Assembly: GCF_052113705.1 (NCBI RefSeq)
Contig: NZ_JBGQOG010000016.1
Span: 1 to 64,000, forward strand
DNA from: JBGQOG01 sp052113705
GTDB lineage: Bacteria; Pseudomonadota; Alphaproteobacteria; Rhodobacterales; Rhodobacteraceae
Length of the DNA stretch: 64,000 bases
Direction of reading: 5' to 3'
Both the position numbers and the translations under genes were made by a program. Position 1 is the stretch's first letter; every line of letters starts with the position of its first letter. Under the pieces are notes generated by a model. It saw only the letters and a list, made by a program, of their open reading frames with translations, was not told where the DNA came from and made no database searches. This document shows positions 51,956 to 60,475 of the stretch, one piece after another.

Positions 51956-53590
51956 TCAGCCCGCCCCATCCTTCAGCAGCTTTCGCAGTTCAAATTTCTG
52001 GATCTTGCCGGTGGATGTCTTCGGAAGCTCCTGAAAAATCACTGATTTTGGCGTCTTGAACCCCGCCAGCCGTGCCCTGCAAAAGGCGATCAGCTCGGCC
52101 TCGCTCGCCTCCTGCCCGGCTTTCAGCTCGACAAAGGCGCAGGGCACTTCGCCCCATGTCAGGTCAGGCCTCGCCACCACCGCACAGAGCGACACCGCCG
52201 GATGGTGCATCAAGGCCCCCTCCACCTCGACCGAGGAGACGTTTTCGCCCCCCGAAATGATGATGTCCTTGGCGCGGTCCGCGATCTGCACATGGGCGTC
52301 GGGGTGGTGCAGCGCGATGTCACCGGAATGGAACCAGCCGCCGCGAAAAGCCTCGGCCGTGGCGGCGGGATCCTTGAAATACCCCTTCATCGTGGCATTG
52401 CCGCGCATCAGGATCTCGCCCTGCGCCACGCCATCGCGCGGCACCGGCTGCATCGTCTCGGGGTCCGCCACATATTGCCCGGCCATCATCGGCATCACCA
52501 CGCCCTGCCGGGCCTTTTTCTGCGCGCGCGCCGCCTCGGGCAGCGCGTCCCAGGCGGCGTCCCAGGTGCTTTCGACCGCAGGGCCATAGACTTCGGTCAG
52601 GCCATAGACCTGCGTCACCCGGAACCCCAGCCGCTCTATGGCGGCCAGGGTGGCGGCGGCGGGCGGCGCCCCGGCGGTGAACACCTCGACGGTATGCGCA
52701 AAGGGGCGGCGTATCGCCTCATCGGCATTGACGATCATGTTCAGCACGATGGGCGCGCCGCCGAAATGCGTCACCCCCTCATAGGCGACCGCATTGTAGA
52801 TTGCCCCGGCGGTCACATCGCGGCAGCACACGACCGTGCCCCCCAGCGCGGGCAGCATCCAGACGTGGCACCAGCCATTGCAGTGAAACATCGGCACAAT
52901 GGTCAGATAGCGCGGATAGAGCACCATCCGCCAGCTGATCGGCTGGCCCAGCGTGTTCAGATAGGCGCCCCGGTGGTGATAGACCACGCCCTTCGGCCGC
53001 CCCGTCGTGCCCGACGTGTAATTGAGCGCGAGGCTTTCCCATTCATCCTGCGGCATGATCCAGTCAAAGTCCGGATCGCCCGCGTCCAGCAGCGCCTCAT
53101 AGTCCGGATAGCGGCCCGTGGTGGGAAAGCCTGCGCCATGATCGGGCACTTCGATGATCTTCGGCCCCGCCCCCTCCATGCGCGCCACCGCCGCCTCGGC
53201 CAGCGGCAGGAACTGCGTGTCGCAGAGCAGCACCCTCGCCTCTCCATGCCCGAAGATATAGGCGACCGTGTCCGCATCGAGGCGGATGTTGATCGCGTTG
53301 AGAATCGCCCCCGTGGCGGGCACGGCGAAATGCGCCTCGGCATGGGCGGGCACGTTGGGCAAGAGCGTGGCCACCACGTCGCCGGGCCGCACGCCCATTG
53401 CCACCAGCGCGCTGGCCAGCCGGGTGACGCGCGCGTGGTACTCTGCATAGGTCAGACGGTGGTTGTGATAAACCAGCGCCTCGCGCGTGGCAAAGACCTC
53501 GGCGGCGCGGCGCAGATGCGACAGCGGCGTCAGGGGCACGTAATTCGCCGGGGTCTTGTCCAACCCGCTTTCATCCGCCAGCCAGCCCAT
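51956..53590 (-). CDS. Fatty-acyl-CoA synthetase / AMP-binding ligase
   Basis: A 544-residue adenylate-forming enzyme that activates a carboxylic acid to an acyl-CoA through an acyl-AMP. Motifs: NYTSGTTGRPKGVVYHH (phosphate loop), VYGLTEVYGP (adenine/acyl region), GWFHSGDIALHHPDAHVQI (ribose Asp), and the C-terminal Lys in LPKTSTGKIQKFELRKL. The sequence resembles medium/long-chain fatty-acid ligases (AMP-dependent, AlkK-like). ATG 53590 (MGWLADE) fits the family start; further upstream the frame is without homology. It is convergent with the SDR operon and transcribed alone. Confidence 0.9.
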   Translation of the reverse strand: MGWLADESGLDKTPANYVPLTPLSHLRRAAEVFATREALVYHNHRLTYAEYHARVTRLASALVAMGVRPGDVVATLLPNVPAHAEAHFAVPATGAILNAINIRLDADTVAYIFGHGEARVLLCDTQFLPLAEAAVARMEGAGPKIIEVPDHGAGFPTTGRYPDYEALLDAGDPDFDWIMPQDEWESLALNYTSGTTGRPKGVVYHHRGAYLNTLGQPISWRMVLYPRYLTIVPMFHCNGWCHVWMLPALGGTVVCCRDVTAGAIYNAVAYEGVTHFGGAPIVLNMIVNADEAIRRPFAHTVEVFTAGAPPAAATLAAIERLGFRVTQVYGLTEVYGPAVESTWDAAWDALPEAARAQKKARQGVVMPMMAGQYVADPETMQPVPRDGVAQGEILMRGNATMKGYFKDPAATAEAFRGGWFHSGDIALHHPDAHVQIADRAKDIIISGGENVSSVEVEGALMHHPAVSLCAVVARPDLTWGEVPCAFVELKAGQEASEAELIAFCRARLAGFKTPKSVIFQELPKTSTGKIQKFELRKLLKDGAG

Positions 53591-53899
53591 CCTGCCCCCC
53601 AAAGTCCTTTCCGCAAACACTAGCAGGCGGAGGCTGCTTGGCGACGGAAAAATCCCGTGCATCAGGAAAGAAAGGCAAACCCTGCCCCCCGATCACAGCC
53701 CGCGTCATCGCCGCTCCGGGCGGCCCTTTGCGCGCGGCACCGGGCGGCGCAACACACCGGCAGCCGCCACGGGTGGCGCAAGGGTCACGGGGGTCACGGG
53801 GGGCACAGGGGTCATTCGGGGCGCGGGGTTCATGCGGGGCCAGTGCCGCAGCAGGTGGCCCCGGCGCCCTATGGGTTCACGAACCTGCGCGCCGTCACA
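53591..53899. other. Intergenic with short GGGGTCAC repeats
   Basis: About 310 bases without a recognised gene. 53781-53840 consists of degenerate 9-11-base units (GGGTCACGG, GGGTCACGGG, GGGCACAGG, GGTCATTCGGG and so on), a low-complexity expansion. Frames through it give Gly-rich collagen-like text, which I take as a side effect of the repeat. Confidence 0.5.
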
Positions 53900-53933
53900 A
53901 ATGCAAGAAGCCGCAGCGCTAAGCTACGGCTTC
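53900..53933 (-). terminator. Hairpin after the HU/tRNA-Val unit
   Basis: On the minus strand GAAGCCGTAGC pairs with GCTGCGGCTTC (one G-U), loop TTAGC, followed by TTGCATTTG. It lies about 12 bases after the tRNA 3' end. Confidence 0.6.
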
Positions 53934-53945
53934 TCAACAGAATGA

Positions 53946-54020
53946 TGGTGGGTGATAAGGGATTTGAACCCCTGACATCTTCGATGTGAACGAAGCGCTC
54001 TACCACTGAGCTAATCACCC
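53946..54020 (-). tRNA. tRNA-Val (anticodon CAC)
   Basis: A 75-base cloverleaf including an encoded CCA. Acceptor GGGTGAT/ATCACCC, D arm GCTCAGTGGTAGAGC, anticodon stem CTTCG/CGAAG with loop TTCACAT (anticodon CAC), and T arm AGGGGTTCAAATCCCTT. It lies 19 bases after the HU-like gene on the same strand and may be made from the same transcript. Confidence 0.95.
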
Positions 54021-54039
54021 GGTGACGCGGTGTTTAGCG

Positions 54040-54396
54040 TCACTCTGCGGGCTCTGCAAGACCCAATTCTTCAGTTTTTTTCCCGCCGCCTTCGCCACCG
54101 CGTTTCAGCTTGATCACCATGATCTCGCCCCCGGCCTTGTCGATCTGACGGCTGACTTTCAGCCGGCCCAGCGGCGGCAGCACCAGCGATTCACCGGACG
54201 CCAAGGCATCGCCCAGCATTTGCAGCGTGGCCTCGATCACGCCTTTCGCCTCGCCGCGCTTGGCCCCGGAAGCCTTCACCACGCGATCAACAAAATCCTT
54301 TTTCTTCAGCATCAGCGTGCCCTCCGGCCCTTCGGCCGCGACACCGCCGTCAATCACTTGATCGTCTTGGGGAGAATCCGTTGTGGAACTGGCCAT
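54040..54396 (-). CDS. HU/IHF-like DNA-binding protein
   Basis: A 118-residue nucleoid-type protein. An N-terminal tail of about 28 residues (MASSTTDSPQDDQVIDGG...) precedes the HU fold: LKKKDFVDRVVKASGAKRGE, then VIEATLQMLGDALASGESLV and LPPLGRLKVSRQ in place of the usual beta arm. The end is Lys/Gly-rich (KRGGEGGGKKTEELG). It is longer than HU (90 residues) and belongs to the Rhodobacteraceae HU-like group. ATG 54396 is chosen since GAGG lies six bases ahead; ATG 54408 is the alternative. Confidence 0.78.
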   Translation of the reverse strand: MASSTTDSPQDDQVIDGGVAAEGPEGTLMLKKKDFVDRVVKASGAKRGEAKGVIEATLQMLGDALASGESLVLPPLGRLKVSRQIDKAGGEIMVIKLKRGGEGGGKKTEELGLAEPAE

Positions 54397-54565
54397 CACA
54401 TGCCTCATATAAAATGGCGGAACTCTTTGAACGATAGGCGGGAATCGGGATATCCGCTACAGGGAACCCGAAACGGCCCCTATTTTACTGCCCAAATGCG
54501 ACTTGCTTGTCGCAGCTTGGGCAAGCGGTTAAATTTAGCGCAGATTTATGTATTTGGAGAGAGAA

Positions 54566-55489
54566 ATGCTGTTGCCCACCCGCCTGTCTCTGGTGTTCTC
54601 CTTTGTGGTGCTGTCCCCCCTCGCCCTGGCACCGCTGCCGCTGGCGGCGCAATCGGCATCGGAAACCGCGATGGTGAAGATGCCCGACACGCTGGTCACC
54701 CTGCGCGACGGGATCGAGCCGACCTATGGTTGGGGCGATGTGGAGCCCGGTGACATCGGTCAGGTGCGCCGCCTCGACAATGACGGCGACCTGGTGGTCG
54801 ATTTCCCGGGCAAGGACGTCTCTGGCTGGGCCTCGCCGGTGGATGAGATGCAGCCGGTGATTGGCGAGGGCATGCTGGTCGAACGCGGTCCCGACTGGAA
54901 ATGGCAGGATCAGGATGGGGGCGCCGGGCGGCAGGGCAATGTGACGGCGCTCAAGGACAATGGCTGGGTGGAGGTCACCTGGCCCAACGGCACCACCAAT
55001 GATTACCGCTGGGATCAGGGCGGGCTCTACGACCTGCGGGCGGTTGATCTGGGGATGCATGCCTCGCAAATGGCCGGGGCGGTGGTGGACGATGACCTGC
55101 GCGCCAGCCGCTTTGGCAGCTGGACGGTGCTGCGTCAGGGCGAGCAATTGTCTTTTGTCGCCGAGGACGGCGGGATGCAGATCGAATTCTGGAGCCAATC
55201 CAATGGCTGGTTCGATTTTCGCAATCAGATGGGGCAATGGACCTATTATTCCAGCAGCTCGAAAGAGACCGATACGTCAGAGCTGACCGAGGTGATCGCG
55301 CCCACGGATGAGGAGCCGGTGGGCCTGACGAAATTCGGCGAGTGGCGCCTGCGGGTGACGGCAACCGACATCTATCTCAGCCATCCCGGCAATGATTTTG
55401 AGCTGGATATCCCGGCCCAGACCCCGGCAAGTTTTGAGGTGCAGTTCTACGACGGCAAGGTTGAGACCATCGCGGCCGACACCCCGTAA
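54566..55489 (+). CDS. Exported protein with MIB/HERC2-like domain
   Basis: A 307-residue protein. Residues 1 to about 29 are a Sec signal (hydrophobic, ending PLAAQS). Residues 101-161 match the MIB/HERC2 pattern closely: GMLVERGPDWKWQDQDGG, then GRQGNVTALK, then VEVTWPNGTTNDYRWDQGG and LYDLRAV. Residues 43-95 (LVTLRDGIEPTYGWGDVEPG, VRRLDNDGDLVVDFP) look like a second, degenerate unit of the same fold. The C-terminal 140 residues have no recognised family. In animals this domain occurs in ubiquitin ligases; here it would act in the periplasm or outside. ATG 54566 has GGAGAG ahead of it. Monocistronic. Confidence 0.7.
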   Translation: MLLPTRLSLVFSFVVLSPLALAPLPLAAQSASETAMVKMPDTLVTLRDGIEPTYGWGDVEPGDIGQVRRLDNDGDLVVDFPGKDVSGWASPVDEMQPVIGEGMLVERGPDWKWQDQDGGAGRQGNVTALKDNGWVEVTWPNGTTNDYRWDQGGLYDLRAVDLGMHASQMAGAVVDDDLRASRFGSWTVLRQGEQLSFVAEDGGMQIEFWSQSNGWFDFRNQMGQWTYYSSSSKETDTSELTEVIAPTDEEPVGLTKFGEWRLRVTATDIYLSHPGNDFELDIPAQTPASFEVQFYDGKVETIAADTP

Positions 55490-55545
55490 GGCGCGTCACC
55501 ACCGGAAGGCGCCCAGAGCATGGCGCGGGACGAGATTGGACAGAC

Positions 55546-55578
55546 AAAAAAGGGCCCCCGCTTTCACGGGGGCCTTTT
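55546..55578. terminator. Bidirectional terminator between the MIB gene and lon
   Basis: AAAAAAGGGCCCCCG and CGGGGGCCTTTT form an 8-bp GC stem extended by A/T pairs on both sides, loop CTTTCA. A-run and T-run on both flanks allow it to end both convergent genes. Confidence 0.85.
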
Positions 55579-55598
55579 CAATAGGATAGAGGCCTATC

Positions 55599-58007
55599 TT
55601 AATGTGCCGTGGCCGCAGGAGCCGCGGTGCCCGCCAGTTTGGCGGCCAGCGCGGCCGCCTCTTCGGCGGCCTCGTCCCATTCCACCGGCTCGGGCGCGCG
55701 CACCAGCGCGCGGGCCAGAACCTCGCGCACATGGCTGACCGGAATGATCTCGAGGCCCTCTTTCACATTGTCCGGAATGTCCTGCAGATCCTTGGCGTTT
55801 TCCTGCGGGATCATCACCGTCTTGATGCCGCCCCGCAGCGCCGCGAGCAGTTTTTCCTTCAGCCCGCCGATCGGCAGCACATTGCCGCGCAAGGTCACCT
55901 CACCCGTCATCGCCACATCGCGTTTCACCGCAATCCCGGTCAGCACCGAGACAATCGAAGTGACCATGGCGATCCCGGCGCTCGGCCCGTCCTTCGGGGT
56001 CGCCCCTTCCGGCACGTGCACGTGGATGTCCACCGCCTCGAACTTCGGCGGTTTCACCCCGATTTCCGGGCTGATCGAGCGGACATAGGAGGAAGCCGCC
56101 TCGATGGATTCCTTCATCACATCGCCGAGTTTCCCCGTGGTCTTCATCCGGCCCTTGCCCGGCAGTTTCAGCGCCTCGATCTGCAGAAGATCGCCGCCGA
56201 CAGAGGTCCAAGCCAGCCCGGTCACCACGCCGACCTGATCCTCCAGCTCGGCCAGACCATGGCGATGCCGCTGCACGCCGAGATATTCCTCGACCTTGGC
56301 TTCATCCACCGCCACCGACTTGACCTTGCCCTTCAGGATCTCGGTCACCGCCTTGCGGGCGATTTTCGCCAGTTCCCGCTCCAGATTCCGCACCCCGGCT
56401 TCGCGGGTGTAATAGCGGATCACATGGGTCAGCGCGGCGTCGCTGATCGAGAATTCGGCCTTTTTCAGCCCGTGATTCTTGATCTGCTTCGGCACCAGAT
56501 GCTGGATGGCAATCTCGCGCTTTTCATCCTCGGTATAGCCCGAGAGCGGGATGATCTCCATCCGGTCCAGAAGCGGCCCCGGCATGTTGTAGCTGTTGGC
56601 CGTGGTCAGGAACATCACGTTCGAGAGGTCATATTCCACCTCAAGATAGTGATCGGCAAAGGTCGCGTTTTGCTCCGGGTCCAGAACCTCCAGCATCGCC
56701 GAGGCGGGATCGCCGCGGAAATCCTGCCCCATCTTGTCGATTTCATCGAGCAAGATCAGCGGGTTGGTGGTTTTGGCCTTTTTCAGCGCCTGGATGATCT
56801 TGCCCGGCATCGAGCCGATATAGGTCCGGCGGTGGCCGCGAATTTCCGACTCGTCCCGGACCCCGCCGAGCGAGATGCGGATGAACTCGCGCCCCGTGGC
56901 CTTCGCCACAGAACGGCCCAGCGAGGTTTTGCCCACGCCCGGAGGTCCGACGAGGCAGAGGATCGGCCCCTTCATCTTGGTCGCGCGCGCCTGCACCGCC
57001 AGATATTCGACGATGCGTTCCTTGACCTTTTCCAGCCCGTAGTGATCGGCATCGAGCACGGCCTCGGCCGCGTTCAGATCCTTTTTCACCCGGGATTTCA
57101 CGCCCCAGGGCAGCGCCAGCAGCCAATCGAGATAGTTGCGCACCACCGTCGCCTCGGCCGACATCGGCGACATGGATTTGAGCTTTTTCAGCTCGCCCTC
57201 GGCCTTGTCGCGCGCCTCTTTCGAGAATTTGGTGGCGGCGATCTTCGCCTCCAGCTCGGCCACTTCATTCTGGCCATCCTCGCCATCGCCGAGTTCCTTC
57301 TGAATGGCCTTCATCTGCTCATTCAGATAATACTCGCGCTGGGTGCGCTCCATCTGGTTCTTGACGCGGGATTTGATCTTTTTCTCGACCTGCAGCACCG
57401 ACATTTCGCCCTGCATCAGGCCAAAGACCTTCTCCAGACGCTCGGCGACGTTCAGCGTCTCCAACAGCGCCTGTTTCTCGGCCACTTCGATGCCGAGATG
57501 CCCCGAGACGAGATCGGCCAGCTTGTCGGCATCGCGGCTTTCCGCAATGGCGGCCAGCGCCTCCTCGGGGGTGTTTTTCTTGATCTTGGCGTAGCGCTCA
57601 AACTCATCGCCGACCGTGCGCAAGAGGGCCTTGACGGTGTCGGCATCCCCCGGCGTTTCGGTCAGGGTTTCGGCATGCGCCTCAAAGAACTGTTCATTTT
57701 CAACGAATTCGGTGATCCGCACCCGCGATTTGCCCTCGACCAGCACCTTGACGGTGCCATCGGGCAGTTTCAGCAGCTGCAGCACATTGGCGAGCACGCC
57801 CGTGCGATAGATCCCCTCGGTCGTGGGTTCATCCACGCCCGGGTCGATCTGGCTGGCCAGCAGGATCTGCCGGTCATCGGCCATCACCTCTTCCAGCGCG
57901 CGGACCGATTTCTCGCGCCCCACGAAGAGCGGCACGATCATATGCGGAAACACGACAATGTCGCGCAGCGGCAGGACGGGAAAGCTCGATGCAAGAGTCT
58001 GGTTCAT
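55599..58007 (-). CDS. lon: ATP-dependent protease Lon
   Basis: An 802-residue cytoplasmic AAA+ protease that degrades misfolded and regulatory proteins. N-terminal substrate domain with LPLRDIVVFPHMIVPLFVGR. Walker A GPPGVGKTS at about 353 and Walker B ILLDEIDKMG. Protease domain with the catalytic Ser in KDGPSAGIAM (about 676) and Lys in IGGLKEKLLAAL (about 718). Length and all motifs are normal. ATG 58007 (MNQTLASS) has GAGAGGA eight bases ahead; the frame upstream has no homology. Confidence 0.96.
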   Translation of the reverse strand: MNQTLASSFPVLPLRDIVVFPHMIVPLFVGREKSVRALEEVMADDRQILLASQIDPGVDEPTTEGIYRTGVLANVLQLLKLPDGTVKVLVEGKSRVRITEFVENEQFFEAHAETLTETPGDADTVKALLRTVGDEFERYAKIKKNTPEEALAAIAESRDADKLADLVSGHLGIEVAEKQALLETLNVAERLEKVFGLMQGEMSVLQVEKKIKSRVKNQMERTQREYYLNEQMKAIQKELGDGEDGQNEVAELEAKIAATKFSKEARDKAEGELKKLKSMSPMSAEATVVRNYLDWLLALPWGVKSRVKKDLNAAEAVLDADHYGLEKVKERIVEYLAVQARATKMKGPILCLVGPPGVGKTSLGRSVAKATGREFIRISLGGVRDESEIRGHRRTYIGSMPGKIIQALKKAKTTNPLILLDEIDKMGQDFRGDPASAMLEVLDPEQNATFADHYLEVEYDLSNVMFLTTANSYNMPGPLLDRMEIIPLSGYTEDEKREIAIQHLVPKQIKNHGLKKAEFSISDAALTHVIRYYTREAGVRNLERELAKIARKAVTEILKGKVKSVAVDEAKVEEYLGVQRHRHGLAELEDQVGVVTGLAWTSVGGDLLQIEALKLPGKGRMKTTGKLGDVMKESIEAASSYVRSISPEIGVKPPKFEAVDIHVHVPEGATPKDGPSAGIAMVTSIVSVLTGIAVKRDVAMTGEVTLRGNVLPIGGLKEKLLAALRGGIKTVMIPQENAKDLQDIPDNVKEGLEIIPVSHVREVLARALVRAPEPVEWDEAAEEAAALAAKLAGTAAPAATAH

Positions 58008-58075
58008 GCGTTTTCCTCTCTGGCAGGAAGGACGGCCCCGATGCGGCAGCGCGGCCTTCCCCGTTTCAGATCCCA

Positions 58076-58104
58076 TATCTAGGGCGTGACCTGCGGGGGT
58101 TCAA
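58076..58104 (-). promoter_or_regulatory. Candidate lon promoter
   Basis: On the minus strand TTGAAC (58104-58099), 17 bases, TAGATA (58081-58076). The -35 GTTGAAC followed by CCCTAGAT near the -10 also resembles RpoH-type promoters, which would fit a heat-shock protease; this is not certain. Confidence 0.4.
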
Positions 58105-58343
58105 CCTCTGTCCGATGCGCCCAGAATGCGCCGCCTGCCCGACGGGGGCAAGAGTGCGCCGCAGGCGGAATGCATCAAAGGCCCGCGAGTCGTGCCGGGC
58201 GGCAGATCACCGCCACTTTACCGGGCAGTCCCGGGCCGCGCGGTTGAAACCACACCGCTCCGGTCCATCTCAACAAACAGAGGGGAGCGATATTACAAAG
58301 TGGCATCCCCCCGATGCAGGAGATCAGAGAGGCCGTCAGGATC
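58105..58343. other. Intergenic, no feature seen
   Basis: GC-rich DNA between the lon promoter and a possible small membrane protein gene. No recognised protein, RNA or repeat. Confidence 0.4.
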
Positions 58344-58733
58344 ATGCCGTTTGTTCGCGCCCCCAATCCGCCCGCCAGAACCCGTTTCCGCCTGGCGCTG
58401 CGCGGGCTCTCCGCCGGGGCGAGGACCGGTAAGGCCCGGACGGCAGCGGGCCAGCCCGACGGTGCAGGTGGCACGTTCCCCCGGAACGGTGCCGGGCCCG
58501 GCGTCGGGGTCGGGGTCGGGGCCTCGCCTCCCCGCGCCCCCGCGGATTCCGCACGCGGCCCGGATAGGTCTGCGCGCGGTCCCGACACGGCAGAGGTCTA
58601 CGGCCCGCCCCGGCCGCCCGGTCCTGACGGCGCGCCCGGGCGCGCGGTTGCAGGATGGTGGATCCTCCCCGCCGCAGCAATTGGCGCCATCGTCTGGTCT
58701 GTCCTCTTGCACAGGATCATCACCTCGCAGTGA
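58344..58733 (+). CDS. Possible small Pro/Gly-rich membrane protein
   Basis: A 129-residue frame starting MPFVRAPNPPARTRFRLALR. The middle is low-complexity Gly/Ala/Pro/Arg; the C-terminus has one clear membrane helix (WWILPAAAIGAIVWSVLLH, about 104-122) followed by a short tail. A weak AGGA precedes the ATG. The C-terminal helix argues for a real tail-anchored protein, but the Gly/Pro-rich middle is also what a chance GC-rich frame gives. No family recognised. Confidence 0.35.
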   Translation: MPFVRAPNPPARTRFRLALRGLSAGARTGKARTAAGQPDGAGGTFPRNGAGPGVGVGVGASPPRAPADSARGPDRSARGPDTAEVYGPPRPPGPDGAPGRAVAGWWILPAAAIGAIVWSVLLHRIITSQ

Positions 58734-58827
58734 AGCGGTGCGCGTTCGTCGGCCCGCCCCTGCTCTGGCCAGTGCAAAGCTTGACCGGTGCTTTGTTGGG
58801 GCATCCCGTTGCCGGGAAACCCTGCTG

Positions 58828-58925
58828 TCAGCCGATCAGGGGCAGCAACACCGGCGGTCGGCAACACGGGCGGTCAGCCAATCGGGCGCTCAACAGACCG
58901 GGCCGCCAACAGATCAGGCGGTCAG
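58828..58925 (+). repeat. Degenerate 16-base tandem repeat behind the histidine kinase gene
   Basis: Five to six units of about 16 bases (CAACACCGGCGGTCGG, CAACACGGGCGGTCAGC, CAATCGGGCGCTCAAC, AGACCGGGCCGCCAAC, AGATCAGGCGGTCAGC) follow one another and run into the stop codon of the kinase gene (58922-58924). Confidence 0.65.
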
Positions 58926-60241
58926 CGTGCGAGAACCACCTCGACCTGCAGCCCCCCCAGCCGTTCGCTCTCGCCCAGCCGGATCGCGCCGCCATGGCTG
59001 CGGGCAATATCGGCGGCGATGGACAGGCCCAGCCCCACGCCCTGCCCCTTGTTCTGGTTGCGCGCGGGGTCCAGCCGCGTGAAGGGGCGCATCGCCTCTT
59101 CGCGCCGCTCGGCGGGAATCCCCGGCCCGTCATCCTCCACCACGATGCGCAACGCCCGTGGCCCCAGAAACACCGAGACCTCGGCCCGCGCGCCGTAGCG
59201 CACCGCATTGCCGATCAGATTGTCCAGCGCCCGGCGCAGGCTGTCGGGGCGGAATGTCGCGGTGCCCTCGCCCAACACCTCATGGAGCGTCACCGGACGC
59301 CCGGCCCGCTGCGCATCCTCCACCACGCCGCGCACGAATGCCGCAGGGTCCAGCACCTCGGGATCGGTATCGGCGGCATCATCGCGGGCAAAGGCGAGGA
59401 AGGCATCGACCAGCCGCGCCATTTCCTCCACATCGCGCTCCAGCGCCGCCACATCCTCATCCTCGGGCAGCATCGACAGGCCCAGCCGCAGCCGGGTCAG
59501 CGGCGTGCGCAGATCATGGCTGATCCCCGAGAGCATCAGCGTGCGCTGCTCGATCTGCCGCTCGATCCGCGCCCGCATGTCCAGAAAGGCCGCCCCTGCC
59601 GCCCGCACCTCGATCGCGCCCGAGGGGCGGTAGCGCACCACCCGGCCCTTGCCAAAGGCTTCCGCCGCATCGGCCATCCGCCGGATCGGCCGCAACTGAT
59701 TGCGCAGGAACAAGAACGCCACCAGCGTCATCACCAGCGAGGTGGCCAGCATCAGCACGATCAGCTGATGCGGGTTGGAGGCCGAAACCCGGCGGCGGTC
59801 GAGCGAGATCTGCATCGGCCCCTGCCGGGTGGTCAGCACGACCCGGACCACGCGCGAGTTCGACAGATCCACCGCCGTCACCTGCCCCAGCCCCCGGCGC
59901 AGCGTATCAATCACCACCCGGCCGGAGAAATCGTAAAACGCCCGCTGATCGCCGGTCTCGGCCGCCACCGGCAGCACCACCACGAGGTTCAGCGTCGCCC
60001 CCAGCGCCCCCGCCCGTGCCGCCGCCGTTGCCGCGTCCGGCGCCTGGTCGGCCAGAGATTCCACCGCGATCAGCTCGGTCAGCAGCGCATCCGTCATCTG
60101 CCGGGTCACCCCTTCAAAGTGGCGCTGCAAGAACACCACCGACACCACCAGCTGGATGGTGATCACCGGCAAAATCAGAATCGCCGCCGCCCGCCCATAG
60201 AGCCCGCGCGGCATCATCCGTTTCAGCCAGAGAAAATCCAT
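58922..60241 (-). CDS. Sensor histidine kinase (EnvZ-like)
   Basis: A 439-residue inner-membrane kinase. Membrane helices at about 17-38 and 160-181 enclose a periplasmic sensor loop (about 40-158). HAMP domain about 180-230 (LRPIRRMADAAEAFGKGR). Phosphoacceptor His242 in GISHDLRTPLTRL. ATP lid motifs: N box NLIGNAVRYG, G1 EDDGPGIP, G2 GQGVGLGLSIAADI. The phosphoacceptor sequence is that of EnvZ-type kinases. No response regulator gene is adjacent on either side; the upstream neighbour is a divergent MBL gene and the downstream side is repeats, so its partner lies elsewhere. Confidence 0.9.
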   Translation of the reverse strand: MDFLWLKRMMPRGLYGRAAAILILPVITIQLVVSVVFLQRHFEGVTRQMTDALLTELIAVESLADQAPDAATAAARAGALGATLNLVVVLPVAAETGDQRAFYDFSGRVVIDTLRRGLGQVTAVDLSNSRVVRVVLTTRQGPMQISLDRRRVSASNPHQLIVLMLATSLVMTLVAFLFLRNQLRPIRRMADAAEAFGKGRVVRYRPSGAIEVRAAGAAFLDMRARIERQIEQRTLMLSGISHDLRTPLTRLRLGLSMLPEDEDVAALERDVEEMARLVDAFLAFARDDAADTDPEVLDPAAFVRGVVEDAQRAGRPVTLHEVLGEGTATFRPDSLRRALDNLIGNAVRYGARAEVSVFLGPRALRIVVEDDGPGIPAERREEAMRPFTRLDPARNQNKGQGVGLGLSIAADIARSHGGAIRLGESERLGGLQVEVVLAR

Positions 60242-60414
60242 GCCACAACTCCGCTATCGCGCCCGCAGCGCCCGCCACCGGTGCCGCCCCGCCCCGCCCG
60301 ACCCTAGGCCGCGGCACCGCGAGAGAAAAGCCACAAGCGTCCCCGGCCCCCGCCGGGGCCGGTTACCGCCGACCGATGCCATGATCCCGATGCCCCAACG
60401 CCGCCCGCCAAAAG

Positions 60415-60459
60415 CTGCTACCCCAAACACTGCTACCCCAAACGCTGCCACCCTGCCCC
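60415..60459 (+). repeat. 15-base tandem repeat before the MBL gene
   Basis: Two near-identical units CTGCTACCCCAAACA and CTGCTACCCCAAACG (60415-60444) and a degenerate third (60445-60459), 17 bases before the MBL start. They lie in the short leader of the gene. Confidence 0.7.
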
Positions 60460-60475
60460 GCCCAAGGACTGCCCG

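Noticed and set aside
58126..59082. Plus-strand frame of 318 residues between lon and the kinase gene
   Set aside because: It is a Pro/Arg/Ser/Ala-rich chance frame that runs through the tandem repeat and into the reverse of the kinase gene.
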